A stretch of 64,000 nucleotides of DNA from Sphingobium herbicidovorans (GTDB taxonomy: Bacteria; Pseudomonadota; Alphaproteobacteria; Sphingomonadales; Sphingomonadaceae). Location of the stretch: positions 186,001 to 250,000 of the forward strand of contig NZ_CP020538.1 of assembly GCF_002080435.1 (NCBI RefSeq). The letters are read 5' to 3'. Position 1 is the first letter of the stretch, and every line of letters starts with the position of its first letter. The notes under the pieces were generated by a model that searched no databases, was not told the DNA's origin, and was given only the letters and a program-made list of their open reading frames with translations. A program made the position numbers and the translations under genes. This document shows, piece by piece, positions 18,315-26,683 of the stretch.

Positions 18315-20522
18315 CTATTGGAGGGTCGTAACCGTCTGTACCGATTCTTGCTCAGCAGCCGAAGCGGTCACTTCTTCTTCGTCGTCGGCTAAGCCTCGGC
18401 GTATGTCGATTTCGAGGGATTCAATTACCGACGCGTGTGCAACTTGCGCCCCCTCCAGAAGGGATCGAAGCCCCACTACTTTCCAAGCAGTGTCAGGACC
18501 TGCCTTCCCGACTCGGTTGAGCAAAAGCCTCTCGTCATCGTTGGTCGTCTTTGTGTCGGGCATAGATCCGATAAGGTAGCCCTGAACGTGAACCCGACGG
18601 TGTAACTCCATTAGGCAATATTCTTCGACCTTCGCCATATAGCCCTCGAGCTGTGACAGATGGGCGTTCATCAAGGGAAGCGACGGGCTCTTCAATTCTA
18701 CTATATTTATCTGATGCGGAGCGCCCGTGTCGCTCATAACAAAGACAAGGTCGGGGCGCTTAGCGTCATCCATCGCCTTGACCTGTTCATCTATGCCAAG
18801 GTGAGCCGCAATAGCAGTCGATACTCTTGAGAGGTTGGCATCACTCGTTAAGTATCTGGAATACTCCGGCTTGATTAGCCAAGGCTGGTCTTTGAGAAGG
18901 CCATGGAGGCGATTCTCGATCCCTTTCGTCTTCCAGAACTCTCCCTCACCATCTTCGATAAGCTTCAAGAGGGCATTGATGCCATTTCGCTTGCCGCGAT
19001 AGTTTTTCAAAGCATCGCTTTTCTCGATATCTGCCAGCTCGACAAGATTGAGCGCGATGATTTGAAGGGACTTAGGATCATGTCCGAGTTCGCTAAGCCG
19101 GATTAGAACTTCGCCGGCATTGACAGATTGCGCCACCAGCGGTGCCAATTCTGCAAATTCTTCTGAGTCAGCGCCATGTTCCACCGCGAGCGCGCGTATG
19201 AGCTTCTTGGCTGAGGTCTTTGCTCGACCTTCCAGGGCATCTGTGAATCTCATCACCGATCGGGCAGTTTTAGACCTCTCGATATCATCGTCGACCTTGT
19301 CTTCTTTCCACTTTGCGTGGGCAGCAAGCGCCTTTTTCATCGCTTCTTCGACGAAGGTGATCAGGGCGCGCACGATTTCGTTGTCTTCGCGCAACTGCGT
19401 CCGGTTGGTATTCACCAAGTCGATGCCATGACGGTCAAGGTCATCGGCGCGAACAACACATTCCATGTAGCTCTGGCTGTGGAAGTTGTGCATGCCGGTC
19501 GGAAGTCCGAACAAAGATGGCCCAGCGGCGAGCCGATCGTTGCAGTAGATTCGGGCTCCCCGCTGCGACGTCGGTAGGTGCTTCCCCCTGGGGCGAAATC
19601 CTACCATATATTTGACGGGCAGGGTGGTAACGTCTTCCACATTCACGACATCGTCGGCCAAATTAGCCAGAGAGGCGCCCGCGGGATAAACAAAATCATA
19701 CTCTGCGACTTCGGCTTCTACCAAGACGTGGTTTATCTTGATGGCCAGTTCGTCGGGCTCGATCCCGAAAAACGCCTGGCGAATAGTATTTCCGATGGTA
19801 TCGGTGGAAAAGCGCACCGCATCGGCTTTCAATCCGGTCAACGTGATCTTGGTGCCATGATCTTCAGAGGGGAGATTGTCTTCATAACTCGCCGGAATGT
19901 CGACCGATCCTAGGTCTTCGGCATGTCGGATTGTGCTATCGTCAAGTATGAAGGTTGTGGCGAAAGTTTCACCCTTGCGCTTGGTACGGATAACCACCTT
20001 TGTCGCGGCGCCGAACCCCGCTAACTTCCCAAGTCCCTTTCGCCCCATCACGTTTCGGACGCCCGTTTCGGACTTCAAAATCGTTTCTGCCCCGGTCTGG
20101 ACATCCAGGCGGCGCTTTCGATTTATAGGCAGGAATTTCTGTTCAACATCAGCCGGTGACATCCCGTGACCATCGTCAGAAATTACAATCGAAATATTCT
20201 CTGGAAGGGGGGTAAGAAGAATCGTGAACGGATCGCGCTGATTTTCGGCGACTTCCTTCTTTGCGGCAGCCTTCGCAGCAACCCGAGCTTCATGAATTTC
20301 GTCGGTCGGGATCGTAATTTCTACTTGTCGCGCCTCGCTGTCGTACGCGTTGGCGACAAATTCGACTAGGCATTTGCCTATCGTCGCATACATGTTGATT
20401 CCAAGTGCTTCTAGCATCCCTCCCTGAATTCGGAGGGGAAAAGAAGCGGGCCGCTTATCGAAAAGGTCGTGGCTCATTCGGTCAGCATGATACTTGTTGA
20501 ACCGAATTGGAAGAGCCTGCAT
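18315..20522 (-). CDS. GHKL (MORC/MutL-type) ATPase fused to a PD-(D/E)XK-like nuclease
   Basis: 735 residues. The N-terminus has GHKL ATPase motifs: VEFVANAYDSEA (Glu54, Asn58), ISDDGHGM (Asp116-Gly120) and GRKGLGKLAGFG (160-170). The C-terminus has KRPDLVFV (Asp591) followed by INIVELKSP (Glu609, Lys611), the D...ExK pattern of PD-(D/E)XK nucleases, resembling Shedu/DUF4263-type domains. The ATG at 20522 lies 4 bases after the methyltransferase stop; an ATG at 20477 (MSHDLFDKRP) is an alternative. MutL/MORC-like ATPases are known in restriction-modification-like operons with C5 methylases. I infer that this is the restriction component. The exact nuclease family needs a profile search. Confidence 0.75.
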   Translation of the reverse strand: MQALPIRFNKYHADRMSHDLFDKRPASFPLRIQGGMLEALGINMYATIGKCLVEFVANAYDSEARQVEITIPTDEIHEARVAAKAAAKKEVAENQRDPFTILLTPLPENISIVISDDGHGMSPADVEQKFLPINRKRRLDVQTGAETILKSETGVRNVMGRKGLGKLAGFGAATKVVIRTKRKGETFATTFILDDSTIRHAEDLGSVDIPASYEDNLPSEDHGTKITLTGLKADAVRFSTDTIGNTIRQAFFGIEPDELAIKINHVLVEAEVAEYDFVYPAGASLANLADDVVNVEDVTTLPVKYMVGFRPRGKHLPTSQRGARIYCNDRLAAGPSLFGLPTGMHNFHSQSYMECVVRADDLDRHGIDLVNTNRTQLREDNEIVRALITFVEEAMKKALAAHAKWKEDKVDDDIERSKTARSVMRFTDALEGRAKTSAKKLIRALAVEHGADSEEFAELAPLVAQSVNAGEVLIRLSELGHDPKSLQIIALNLVELADIEKSDALKNYRGKRNGINALLKLIEDGEGEFWKTKGIENRLHGLLKDQPWLIKPEYSRYLTSDANLSRVSTAIAAHLGIDEQVKAMDDAKRPDLVFVMSDTGAPHQINIVELKSPSLPLMNAHLSQLEGYMAKVEEYCLMELHRRVHVQGYLIGSMPDTKTTNDDERLLLNRVGKAGPDTAWKVVGLRSLLEGAQVAHASVIESLEIDIRRGLADDEEEVTASAAEQESVQTVTTLQ

Positions 20523-20526
20523 CCAA

Positions 20527-21504
20527 TTACGCGGCTACTTTGATCTCCGTTTTGGATATCGCGTCGCGCACGGCGCCCGCGACGGCGCGGGCTAACGGTA
20601 CCGGGACGCCGTTCCCGATCTGACGAGCTACAGGGTAAGGCCTGCCAGCGAACATCCAATGATCCGGCACTCCCTGAATTCGTGCGCCCTCACGAAGCGA
20701 TAGCGTCCGATTCTCTACGGGATGTAGATATCTACCCTTGGAGGGGTTCTGGAATGTGCATCGGATAGTGTTGAGAGGTTGATCTGGATCGACCCGCCCC
20801 CAGACGTCTGTTGCCTGGCATCCGACCCGCGTCCACGATGGGGGGCAGAGTTCGGGAGCCAGCCGCATCAAATCTCGCTTGTCACCTCTTGGCGGAATGA
20901 GCTGAATTCGTTGAGCCGCGATCCCGACCGGCTGTGGCCAGCGATGTAGTTCGTCGCCCACAGGTATTTCTCGGGCGAGGACATCGCCAGCGGTAATGCG
21001 TTCATGATGCGGCGCAGGAGCGTTGAACCTTCCAATCTTCGAAGCAATCGTAAAGGCTCGGCGGCGCAGCTGCGGCGTCCCGTAATCCACGGCGTCAAGG
21101 AGCCATGTAAATATCTCGTATCCTTGACCTTCCAGCATCACAGCAAGGCGCCGCCACTGCTGAGACGACAGAAATGGTGGGACATTCTCAACCACAACCA
21201 CTTCCGCGTTGCTCGCTTTCGCCCACCTCGGAACTTCGAGCGCAAGATCGTTCCTGACGTCCAAGGGGTCTTGCCTGCCGAGCGTGGAGAAGCCTTGGCA
21301 AGGCGGGCCCGCGATCAACACATCCGCCTGTGGGATGTCGTCGAATCCTGACACCGATGCCGTAACTCCGACGTCGCGCAGGTTCCGATTGTAGGAAGCA
21401 ATTGCTTCCTTCGAAATGTCGATAGCGAGAACTGGTTCGAAGCCATGATCGACGAAGCCAGCACTGAAAAGGCCGGCGCCGCTAAAAATATCACAGAAGG
21501 TCAT
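20527..21504 (-). CDS. dcm: DNA (cytosine-5-)-methyltransferase
   Basis: About 325 residues with the ordered C5-methylase motifs: I FCDIFSGAGLFSAGF, IV AGPPCQGFST (catalytic Cys69), VI VVVENVPPF, VIII PQLRRRAFTIAS, and X ARQIGNGVPVPLARAVAG. The target-recognition region between VIII and IX is short, so the target site is probably short. I use ATG at 21504 (MTFCDIF); an ATG at 21513 falls inside a 13-bp inverted repeat. First gene of the minus-strand cluster, directly upstream of the GHKL-nuclease gene, as expected for a modification enzyme protecting host DNA. Confidence 0.92.
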   Translation of the reverse strand: MTFCDIFSGAGLFSAGFVDHGFEPVLAIDISKEAIASYNRNLRDVGVTASVSGFDDIPQADVLIAGPPCQGFSTLGRQDPLDVRNDLALEVPRWAKASNAEVVVVENVPPFLSSQQWRRLAVMLEGQGYEIFTWLLDAVDYGTPQLRRRAFTIASKIGRFNAPAPHHERITAGDVLAREIPVGDELHRWPQPVGIAAQRIQLIPPRGDKRDLMRLAPELCPPSWTRVGCQATDVWGRVDPDQPLNTIRCTFQNPSKGRYLHPVENRTLSLREGARIQGVPDHWMFAGRPYPVARQIGNGVPVPLARAVAGAVRDAISKTEIKVAA

Positions 21505-21509
21505 ATTTC

Positions 21510-21548
21510 GCATATTCGCATAGCTTTAATGTGAATATGCGAATATGC
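21510..21548. promoter_or_regulatory. 13-bp perfect inverted repeat in the dcm divergent promoter
   Basis: GCATATTCGCATA at 21510-21522 and its exact reverse complement TATGCGAATATGC at 21536-21548 are separated by 13 bases. The pair lies between the start codons of dcm and the small divergent gene. It is AT-rich compared with its surroundings. A dimeric regulator binding here could set both promoters, as controller proteins do in restriction-modification systems. Confidence 0.6.
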
Positions 21549-21558
21549 AAGGCGAATT

Positions 21559-21789
21559 ATGCGATTCGAAGATGTCCCTGATGATGTCCTGGAACTCTTG
21601 GCGGCGATGCTCCGAGTGCCGGGATTGCCCGTTCAAAAGGACATTGCTCGTGCGATCGGAGCTGATCAGGCACTAGCCTCTCTTATTCACGACGCTCGGT
21701 TTCGGGCCCGCTCTGGGCATTTGCTGCGGCTGGCTGTATTGCGCGGACGACCGGCATCGCTGGCGTTTGTTTCACCGCATTCGGATTGA
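21559..21789 (+). CDS. Small divergent protein next to dcm, possibly a controller, perhaps truncated
   Basis: 76 residues; I recognise no family. It begins 11 bases after the inverted repeat with an AAGG-like ribosome-binding site. The middle (LPVQKDIARAIGADQALASLI) could form a helix-turn-helix, which would fit a controller of the methylase operon, but this is inference. The last few codons and the stop lie at the presumed left end of the IS1380 element, so the natural C-terminus may have been removed by the insertion. Confidence 0.45.
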   Translation: MRFEDVPDDVLELLAAMLRVPGLPVQKDIARAIGADQALASLIHDARFRARSGHLLRLAVLRGRPASLAFVSPHSD

Positions 21790-23321
21790 TGGGCTTTTCG
21801 GGTTGAAGGGCTGGGCTCGGAGTTCTGCGGCGCTGCCGCATGGGCTACGTCGGCGCAGGCTTCAGCCGGAGAACGAGGGCGCGGAACAGGTCGGCATCCG
21901 GACAGGCGGAAGCGAAGGCAATGCGGATGCGGCTAGCACTTTCTACGACGCGCGCAGCGACCTTGAGCAGCCGCAGGCGCAAGGTGGTAAACTCCGCGCT
22001 TGCCAGAGCAGCGGTCCTGGGCATCGCCTGCTGGATGCGCCATAGCAGCCAGTATGCGGCAGTGTGCAGTATCAGGCGCATCTGATTGGCATTGGCCGAG
22101 CGGCACGAGGTTCGGTCGCTGGCGAGCTGGGACTTGTGGCGCTTGATCAGGTTCTCGGCCTGACCACGCGCGCAGTAGAGCGTGTCGTAGATGTGCTCGG
22201 CCGATCCTGTTGCCAACGAGGTGACGACATAGCGGATGTCCATGCCCAGCGTGCTGGCCTCGATCCGTGCAACGACGCGACGCTGGCACTTCCAGGTCTT
22301 TGCCCCATAGCGGGTCTCGGCATAGTTGCGCAGGACGGGACACTGACGCTGGGCGCGCTTGACCGCGCAGGCATCGGCGACCGCAACAATGGCGGGATCG
22401 GCGCGCAGCGCTGAATTGGTGGGCAGGCCGAACACGTAATCGACGCGGGCCGCATCGCAGTAGGCCATGACCTCGGGTCGACCATAGTGCCCGTCGCCGC
22501 GGATAGTGATGTGGGTATCGGGCCAATTACGGCGCAGGTGACGCACCAGGCGTCGGATGTGCCCCGCCGCCTCCTTTCCAGAAGGCGTCTTGCCTGTGCG
22601 CAGCAGCATGGCCACCGGCCTGCCGGTCGCGGTGTCGTAGATATGGATCGGTAGGAAGCAGCGCTCCCCATGATGCCCGTTCCAGAACGAGAGCTGTTGA
22701 TAGCCATGCACGACGTCGCACGTGTCGTCGATATCCAGCGTGACCGCTGTCGGAGGGGCGGGATAGCTGGCGCAGTAGATGTCGATCATCGCGGCCATCA
22801 TGCTGGCCAGTTCGCGCGTAGTCGGTGCATTTTCCCACCGGCTCATCGTCGGTTGGCTGGCCAGCCCCGCGCCCGATTCCGGCAGCTTGCCGAGCGCCAG
22901 GCGGAAGCCTGGATCGTCGCGCAGAGCATCGAGATCATCGGCATCCTCATAGCCGCACGCAATCGCGAACACACGGGCACGCAGAATGTCATCCAGGCGA
23001 TGGATCACCCGCGCTGGATCGCGCGGATCGGCAATACAAGCCGCCAGGCGCTGGCAAATCCCCATCGCGCGCTCGGCCTGTGCAAGCAGTAGAACACCGC
23101 CATCCGAGGTAAGCCGGCCACCGTCGAACGCAGCTGTGATTTTCTTGCGGCCGACTGCTGGGAATCCAAATGAGCTTGCGATATCATCGTTCATGGCGGG
23201 TGTGGCCCGTGGCATTTTCTGCCCTGCGGCAGGTTCGGCTTAGACACCCAGTTCCTAATTCAGATCAGAGGCTTACGCCACTCCCGCCAACCCTTCAGGA
23301 CACTTTTGGTGAATAAGGCGG
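21775..23321 (-). mobile_element. IS1380-family insertion sequence (ends approximate)
   Basis: The element encloses one intact IS1380-type transposase. Partial inverted similarity flanks it: TTGAAGGGCTGG near 21803-21814 and CCAACCCTTCAG at 23287-23298 (reverse complement CTGAAGGGTTGG), each roughly 25 bases inside the boundaries I propose. I could not define exact terminal repeats or a target duplication, so the ends may be off by about 20 bases. It forms the right border of the lower-GC defence-like cluster. Confidence 0.6.
21845..23215 (-). CDS. IS1380-family transposase
   Basis: 456 residues, full length for the family. The N-terminus has FDGGRLTSDGGVLLLAQAERA, the IS1380 signature. A central DDE core is visible: the first Asp in VTLDIDDTCDVVHGYQ, a second in ITIRGDGHYGRPEVM, and the Glu region around YCARGQAENLIKRHK. 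No frameshift or internal stop, so the copy may be active. The longer N-terminus (MPRATPAMNDD) is one of two possible starts. Confidence 0.92.
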   Translation of the reverse strand: MPRATPAMNDDIASSFGFPAVGRKKITAAFDGGRLTSDGGVLLLAQAERAMGICQRLAACIADPRDPARVIHRLDDILRARVFAIACGYEDADDLDALRDDPGFRLALGKLPESGAGLASQPTMSRWENAPTTRELASMMAAMIDIYCASYPAPPTAVTLDIDDTCDVVHGYQQLSFWNGHHGERCFLPIHIYDTATGRPVAMLLRTGKTPSGKEAAGHIRRLVRHLRRNWPDTHITIRGDGHYGRPEVMAYCDAARVDYVFGLPTNSALRADPAIVAVADACAVKRAQRQCPVLRNYAETRYGAKTWKCQRRVVARIEASTLGMDIRYVVTSLATGSAEHIYDTLYCARGQAENLIKRHKSQLASDRTSCRSANANQMRLILHTAAYWLLWRIQQAMPRTAALASAEFTTLRLRLLKVAARVVESASRIRIAFASACPDADLFRALVLRLKPAPT

Positions 23322-23334
23322 GCTAGTATCGCGG

Positions 23335-23670
23335 GTGAGGAACCGAGAGGTGAAGCGCGTTACCCCGCGCATCGCCAACCTGTGGAACTATGTGAATCAA
23401 CGAATTGCCGAACAGCGCCGCGCTGGCGCTGCCAGCGAAGAGATTGACAGCGACGTTTCGAAGAACGCGTTGTTAAAGCCAAAGCGGCGCGCGCGCGATC
23501 TTCCCAACGTTTCGACGTTGGGTCCGGCTTCCCAATACGCGGACGATGCTATTTCCGGCGTTAAGGCGTATTTGGCGGACGGCTACGATGCACGCCTGAT
23601 TCTAGAACAGATTCAGGTGCTGCGTAGAGCTCAGCATGTTCGACGAGCCGGTCGGAGCCGCGATGTATAG
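23335..23670 (+). CDS. Hypothetical protein beside the IS element
   Basis: 111 residues, unrecognised. Basic at both ends, with a run that looks helical (IANLWNYVNQRIAEQRRAG) and a second one near the C-terminus (DARLILEQIQVLRRAQHVRR). Starts with GTG at 23335, or GTG at 23350 (VKRVTPRIANLW). It begins only about 14 bases from the IS boundary, so the original 5' end could have been lost. Treat as a possible gene or remnant. Confidence 0.35.
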   Translation: MRNREVKRVTPRIANLWNYVNQRIAEQRRAGAASEEIDSDVSKNALLKPKRRARDLPNVSTLGPASQYADDAISGVKAYLADGYDARLILEQIQVLRRAQHVRRAGRSRDV

Positions 23671-23783
23671 CGCTTAGGCCGACTGACGCGCAGACTATGA
23701 TAAACCACGGCGGTGCTGCGAGGCGCGAAGAGAGATGCGCCAATCGTCCCGGTTGCACAGCCGTTGCATATCACATTCCCCGC

Positions 23784-24392
23784 TTAGTCACGCATATCTC
23801 TCTCCAGTGCCAGCGCCTCCCGCGCTGTCTTTAAGTCGGCCATCGTGGCGGGCTCAGATATTCCGCCAATTCGTTCGATCTCGCGTAATGCGGGTTGCAC
23901 GGCATCAATCGCGCTGATGGCCGGGTCGAGCACCCATTCGACGCCGTAACCAACCTTGCGGTCCTGATCTTCAACGATATGAGGAAAATGGGTCACCGCT
24001 TCGCCATAATATCCGTAAAACCGCGCCACGGGCATGAGAATGTCAGGAGACAAGAGACCGACCTTGGATGCCAGTGCTTTGAAAAGTGTGGCCTCGGGGA
24101 GGACAAAGCTCTCGGTAAAATGAGCAGGAAGTCCGCCCCCAGAAATCCCAGTGCGCAGGTACCATCGCCCTACTGAATTGGCTAGATGAACGAGTTCCTT
24201 CGAAATCAGCGTGATCTCGCTGTAAAGACCGAGGGCCACAGATAACGCCTCTTTCGCCCGGGTTTCATCATCGCGGCGCCGGTTCAACTTGTAGTTGTAG
24301 AGCGCGCCCCAAGTCAGCGCTGCGAAGCCGAGGATGGAGCCGATCATCGACTGCCAGCCCTTCAACTCCTCATATAACTCGCACAGTGTCAT
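23784..24392 (-). CDS. Hypothetical single-span membrane protein
   Basis: 202 residues, unrecognised. One hydrophobic segment near the N-terminus (MIGSILGFAALTWGALYNY, residues ~16-34) followed by a basic stretch (KLNRRRDDETRAKEA), predicting a short periplasmic N-terminus and a cytoplasmic, mainly helical domain of about 165 residues. It lies between the IS and traG on the opposite strand to the transfer genes, in the position where related elements usually carry the relaxase. Confidence 0.6.
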   Translation of the reverse strand: MTLCELYEELKGWQSMIGSILGFAALTWGALYNYKLNRRRDDETRAKEALSVALGLYSEITLISKELVHLANSVGRWYLRTGISGGGLPAHFTESFVLPEATLFKALASKVGLLSPDILMPVARFYGYYGEAVTHFPHIVEDQDRKVGYGVEWVLDPAISAIDAVQPALREIERIGGISEPATMADLKTAREALALERDMRD

Positions 24393-24536
24393 CAGGTCCC
24401 CCCTATGTCGTGAATGCGGCCACCCGTGTTTCGCGGCCTCGCGGGATGAAGTCGAGCATTCCCAACCGCGCGCCAGCTTCCCGCATACGCTCAGTCGTCA
24501 CAATAATGTAGGAATACACGGCTCGATGGTCTGAAA

Positions 24537-24573
24537 TGCGTCGGAGACGTACCTCGGTGCGTCGGAGACGTAC
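24537..24573. repeat. Two 16-bp direct repeats upstream of traG
   Basis: TGCGTCGGAGACGTAC occurs at 24537-24552 and again exactly at 24558-24573, giving a 21-bp period, two helical turns. That spacing suits two protein dimers on the same DNA face. The repeats lie about 75-110 bases before the traG start. They could be regulator sites or part of a transfer origin. Confidence 0.55.
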
Positions 24574-24612
24574 TGTAAGTTTGGCCGTCTAGCGCGGATT
24601 TTGTGGGCTCGG

Positions 24613-24634
24613 GTCCGGACAAGGCCGTCCGGAC
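24613..24634. promoter_or_regulatory. Paired GTCCGGAC palindromes before traG
   Basis: The palindrome GTCCGGAC occurs at 24613-24620 and 24627-24634 with a 6-bp gap, 13 bases ahead of the traG ATG. The pair can form a stable hairpin and overlaps where the leader and ribosome-binding region should be. It may be an operator or a translational control hairpin for the tra/trb operon. Confidence 0.4.
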
Positions 24635-24646
24635 GGGAGCCTCATC

Positions 24647-26683
24647 ATGACCCCGACCAAATTGCTCATCGGCCAGATATTGATCGTCTTCGCGATTGTG
24701 GTTCTCGGCGTCTGGGCAGCCACGCAATGGGCCGCCGAGATGCTCGGCTATCAGCCGGAGCTTGGCGCGCCATGGCTCCGCCTCGGCGGGCTGCCGGTCT
24801 ATCGGCCGTGGGACCTCTTTCCCTGGTGGTATCACTATGAGGCCTATGCGCCGCACGTCTTCGACAAGGCGGGTTCGCTCGCGGCGGCCAGCGGTTTCAT
24901 CGGCTGCGGCGCGGCGATCGGCGGCTCGCTCTGGCGCGCGCGACAGAAAGGGCAGGTCACGACTTACGGCTCGGCGCGCTGGGCGAAGGAGCGCGAGATC
25001 GACGCCGCTGGGCTGCGCGGCGATGCCGGCGTGTTTCTGGGGCGGCTGTCGGGCCGCTATCTGCGCCACGCGGGCCCCGAGCATGTCATGGCGTTCGCGC
25101 CGACGCGTTCGGGCAAGGGCGTCGGGCTCGTCGTCCCGACGTTACTCAGTTGGACCGGTTCGGCGGTCGTCCACGACATCAAAGGCGAGAATTGGCAGCT
25201 GACCGCGGCGTGGCGATCGCGCTTCTCGCACTGCCTCTATTTCGACCCGACCGACGTCCGCTCGGCGCGCTACAATCCGCTGCTCGAAGTGCGCAAGGGC
25301 GCATGCGAGGTCCGCGACGTCCAGAATATCGCCGATATCTTGGTCGACCCGGAAGGGGCGCTCGAACGGCGTAATCACTGGGAAAAGACCTCCCATTCGC
25401 TGCTCGTCGGCGCGATCCTCCACATTCTCTACGCCGAAGAAGAGAAGACACTCGCGCGCGTCGCGACCTTTCTCTCCGATCCCTCGCGCAGCTTCGCCGC
25501 GACGCTCGTCGCGATGATGCGCACCAATCATCTCGGAACGGCAGACGAGCCGCGGGTCCATCCCGTCGTGGCATCGGCGGCGCGCGAGCTGCTCAACAAG
25601 AGCGAGAATGAGCGCTCGGGCGTGCTCTCGACCGCCATGTCGTTCCTCGGCCTCTATCGTGACCCGACGGTCGCCGCGGTGACATCGGGATGCGACTGGC
25701 GGATCGCCGATCTCGTCTCCGCCGAGCGGCCGCTCTCGCTCTATCTCGTCATCCCGCCGTCGGACATTTCGCGGACCAAGCCGCTCGTTCGCCTGATCCT
25801 CAACCAGATCGGTCGCCGCCTCACCGAGAAGCTCGACGACCGGCGATCGACCGTCCGCCGCCACGACCTTCTGCTGATGCTCGACGAGTTCCCGGCGCTT
25901 GGCCGTCTCGATTTCTTCGAGACCGCGCTGGCCTTCATGGCGGGCTACGGCATTCGCGCCTTCCTGATCGCGCAGTCGCTGAACCAGATTTCCAAAGCCT
26001 ATGGCGATAACAACGCCATCCTCGACAATTGTCATGTCCGCGTCGCCTTCGCGACCAACGACGAGCGCACCGCGAAACGCATCTCGGACGCGCTCGGCAC
26101 CGCGACCGAGCAGCGTGCAATGCGCAACTACGCTGGCCACCGGCTCGCGCCCTGGCTCGCCCACGTCATGGTCAGCCGGCAGGAAACCGCCCGCGCGCTG
26201 CTGACGCCGGGTGAGGTCATGCAGCTGCCGCCGACCGACGAGCTGGTGCTCGTCGCCGGGCTGGCGCCGATCCGTGCGAAGAAGTTGCGCTATTTCGAGG
26301 ACGCCAATTTCAAGGCGCGCCTCGGCCCCGCGCCCGAACTCGCCGATGACGGCTATGCCGATCGACCGGCAACACGCGGCGACGATTGGAGCGGCTGCGT
26401 TGCGGGGTTGGTCGCTGCCGACATCGACGCGGATGACGCCGACGACGCCGCGATCGAGGATGGCGGCGCGCAGCAGGCGAAGGTGCCCGAACTCGCCGAA
26501 CAGCCGGAACCGCGCGTCGAGACCGCGCGTCCCTCCAACCCGCTCGGCATCGACGACGATACCGATCCCGCGATCGACAAGAAATTGATGGACCGCGTCC
26601 GTCCGCTCGCGCCGGTCTTGATCGGTCACGCGATGGACGAAGCCGTGTCGCAGGACGGCGAGCAGCTGGGGCTCGGGCTGTGA
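24647..26683 (+). CDS. traG: Type IV secretion coupling protein TraG (VirD4)
   Basis: 678 residues. Two N-terminal membrane spans (residues ~6-25 and ~78-96), then the ATPase: Walker A PTRSGKGVG (152-160) and Walker B LLLMLDEFPALG (about 405-415). The C-terminus is acidic and alanine-rich. T4CPs recruit the relaxase-DNA complex to the conjugation channel at the inner membrane. It is the first gene of the transfer operon and overlaps the next gene by 4 bases. In related elements the relaxase gene precedes it; none is present here. Confidence 0.95.
   Translation: MTPTKLLIGQILIVFAIVVLGVWAATQWAAEMLGYQPELGAPWLRLGGLPVYRPWDLFPWWYHYEAYAPHVFDKAGSLAAASGFIGCGAAIGGSLWRARQKGQVTTYGSARWAKEREIDAAGLRGDAGVFLGRLSGRYLRHAGPEHVMAFAPTRSGKGVGLVVPTLLSWTGSAVVHDIKGENWQLTAAWRSRFSHCLYFDPTDVRSARYNPLLEVRKGACEVRDVQNIADILVDPEGALERRNHWEKTSHSLLVGAILHILYAEEEKTLARVATFLSDPSRSFAATLVAMMRTNHLGTADEPRVHPVVASAARELLNKSENERSGVLSTAMSFLGLYRDPTVAAVTSGCDWRIADLVSAERPLSLYLVIPPSDISRTKPLVRLILNQIGRRLTEKLDDRRSTVRRHDLLLMLDEFPALGRLDFFETALAFMAGYGIRAFLIAQSLNQISKAYGDNNAILDNCHVRVAFATNDERTAKRISDALGTATEQRAMRNYAGHRLAPWLAHVMVSRQETARALLTPGEVMQLPPTDELVLVAGLAPIRAKKLRYFEDANFKARLGPAPELADDGYADRPATRGDDWSGCVAGLVAADIDADDADDAAIEDGGAQQAKVPELAEQPEPRVETARPSNPLGIDDDTDPAIDKKLMDRVRPLAPVLIGHAMDEAVSQDGEQLGLGL

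Noticed and set aside
13500..24400. Prophage
   Set aside because: No capsid, terminase, portal or tail genes; the integrase at 36.6 kb belongs with the trb genes and tRNA-Lys.
24405..24530. Short minus-strand frame upstream of traG (contains TTERMREAGARLGMLDF)
   Set aside because: Protein-like but only about 40 codons, not recognised, and lies within the repeat-bearing leader of traG; could be a remnant, evidence too weak to list.
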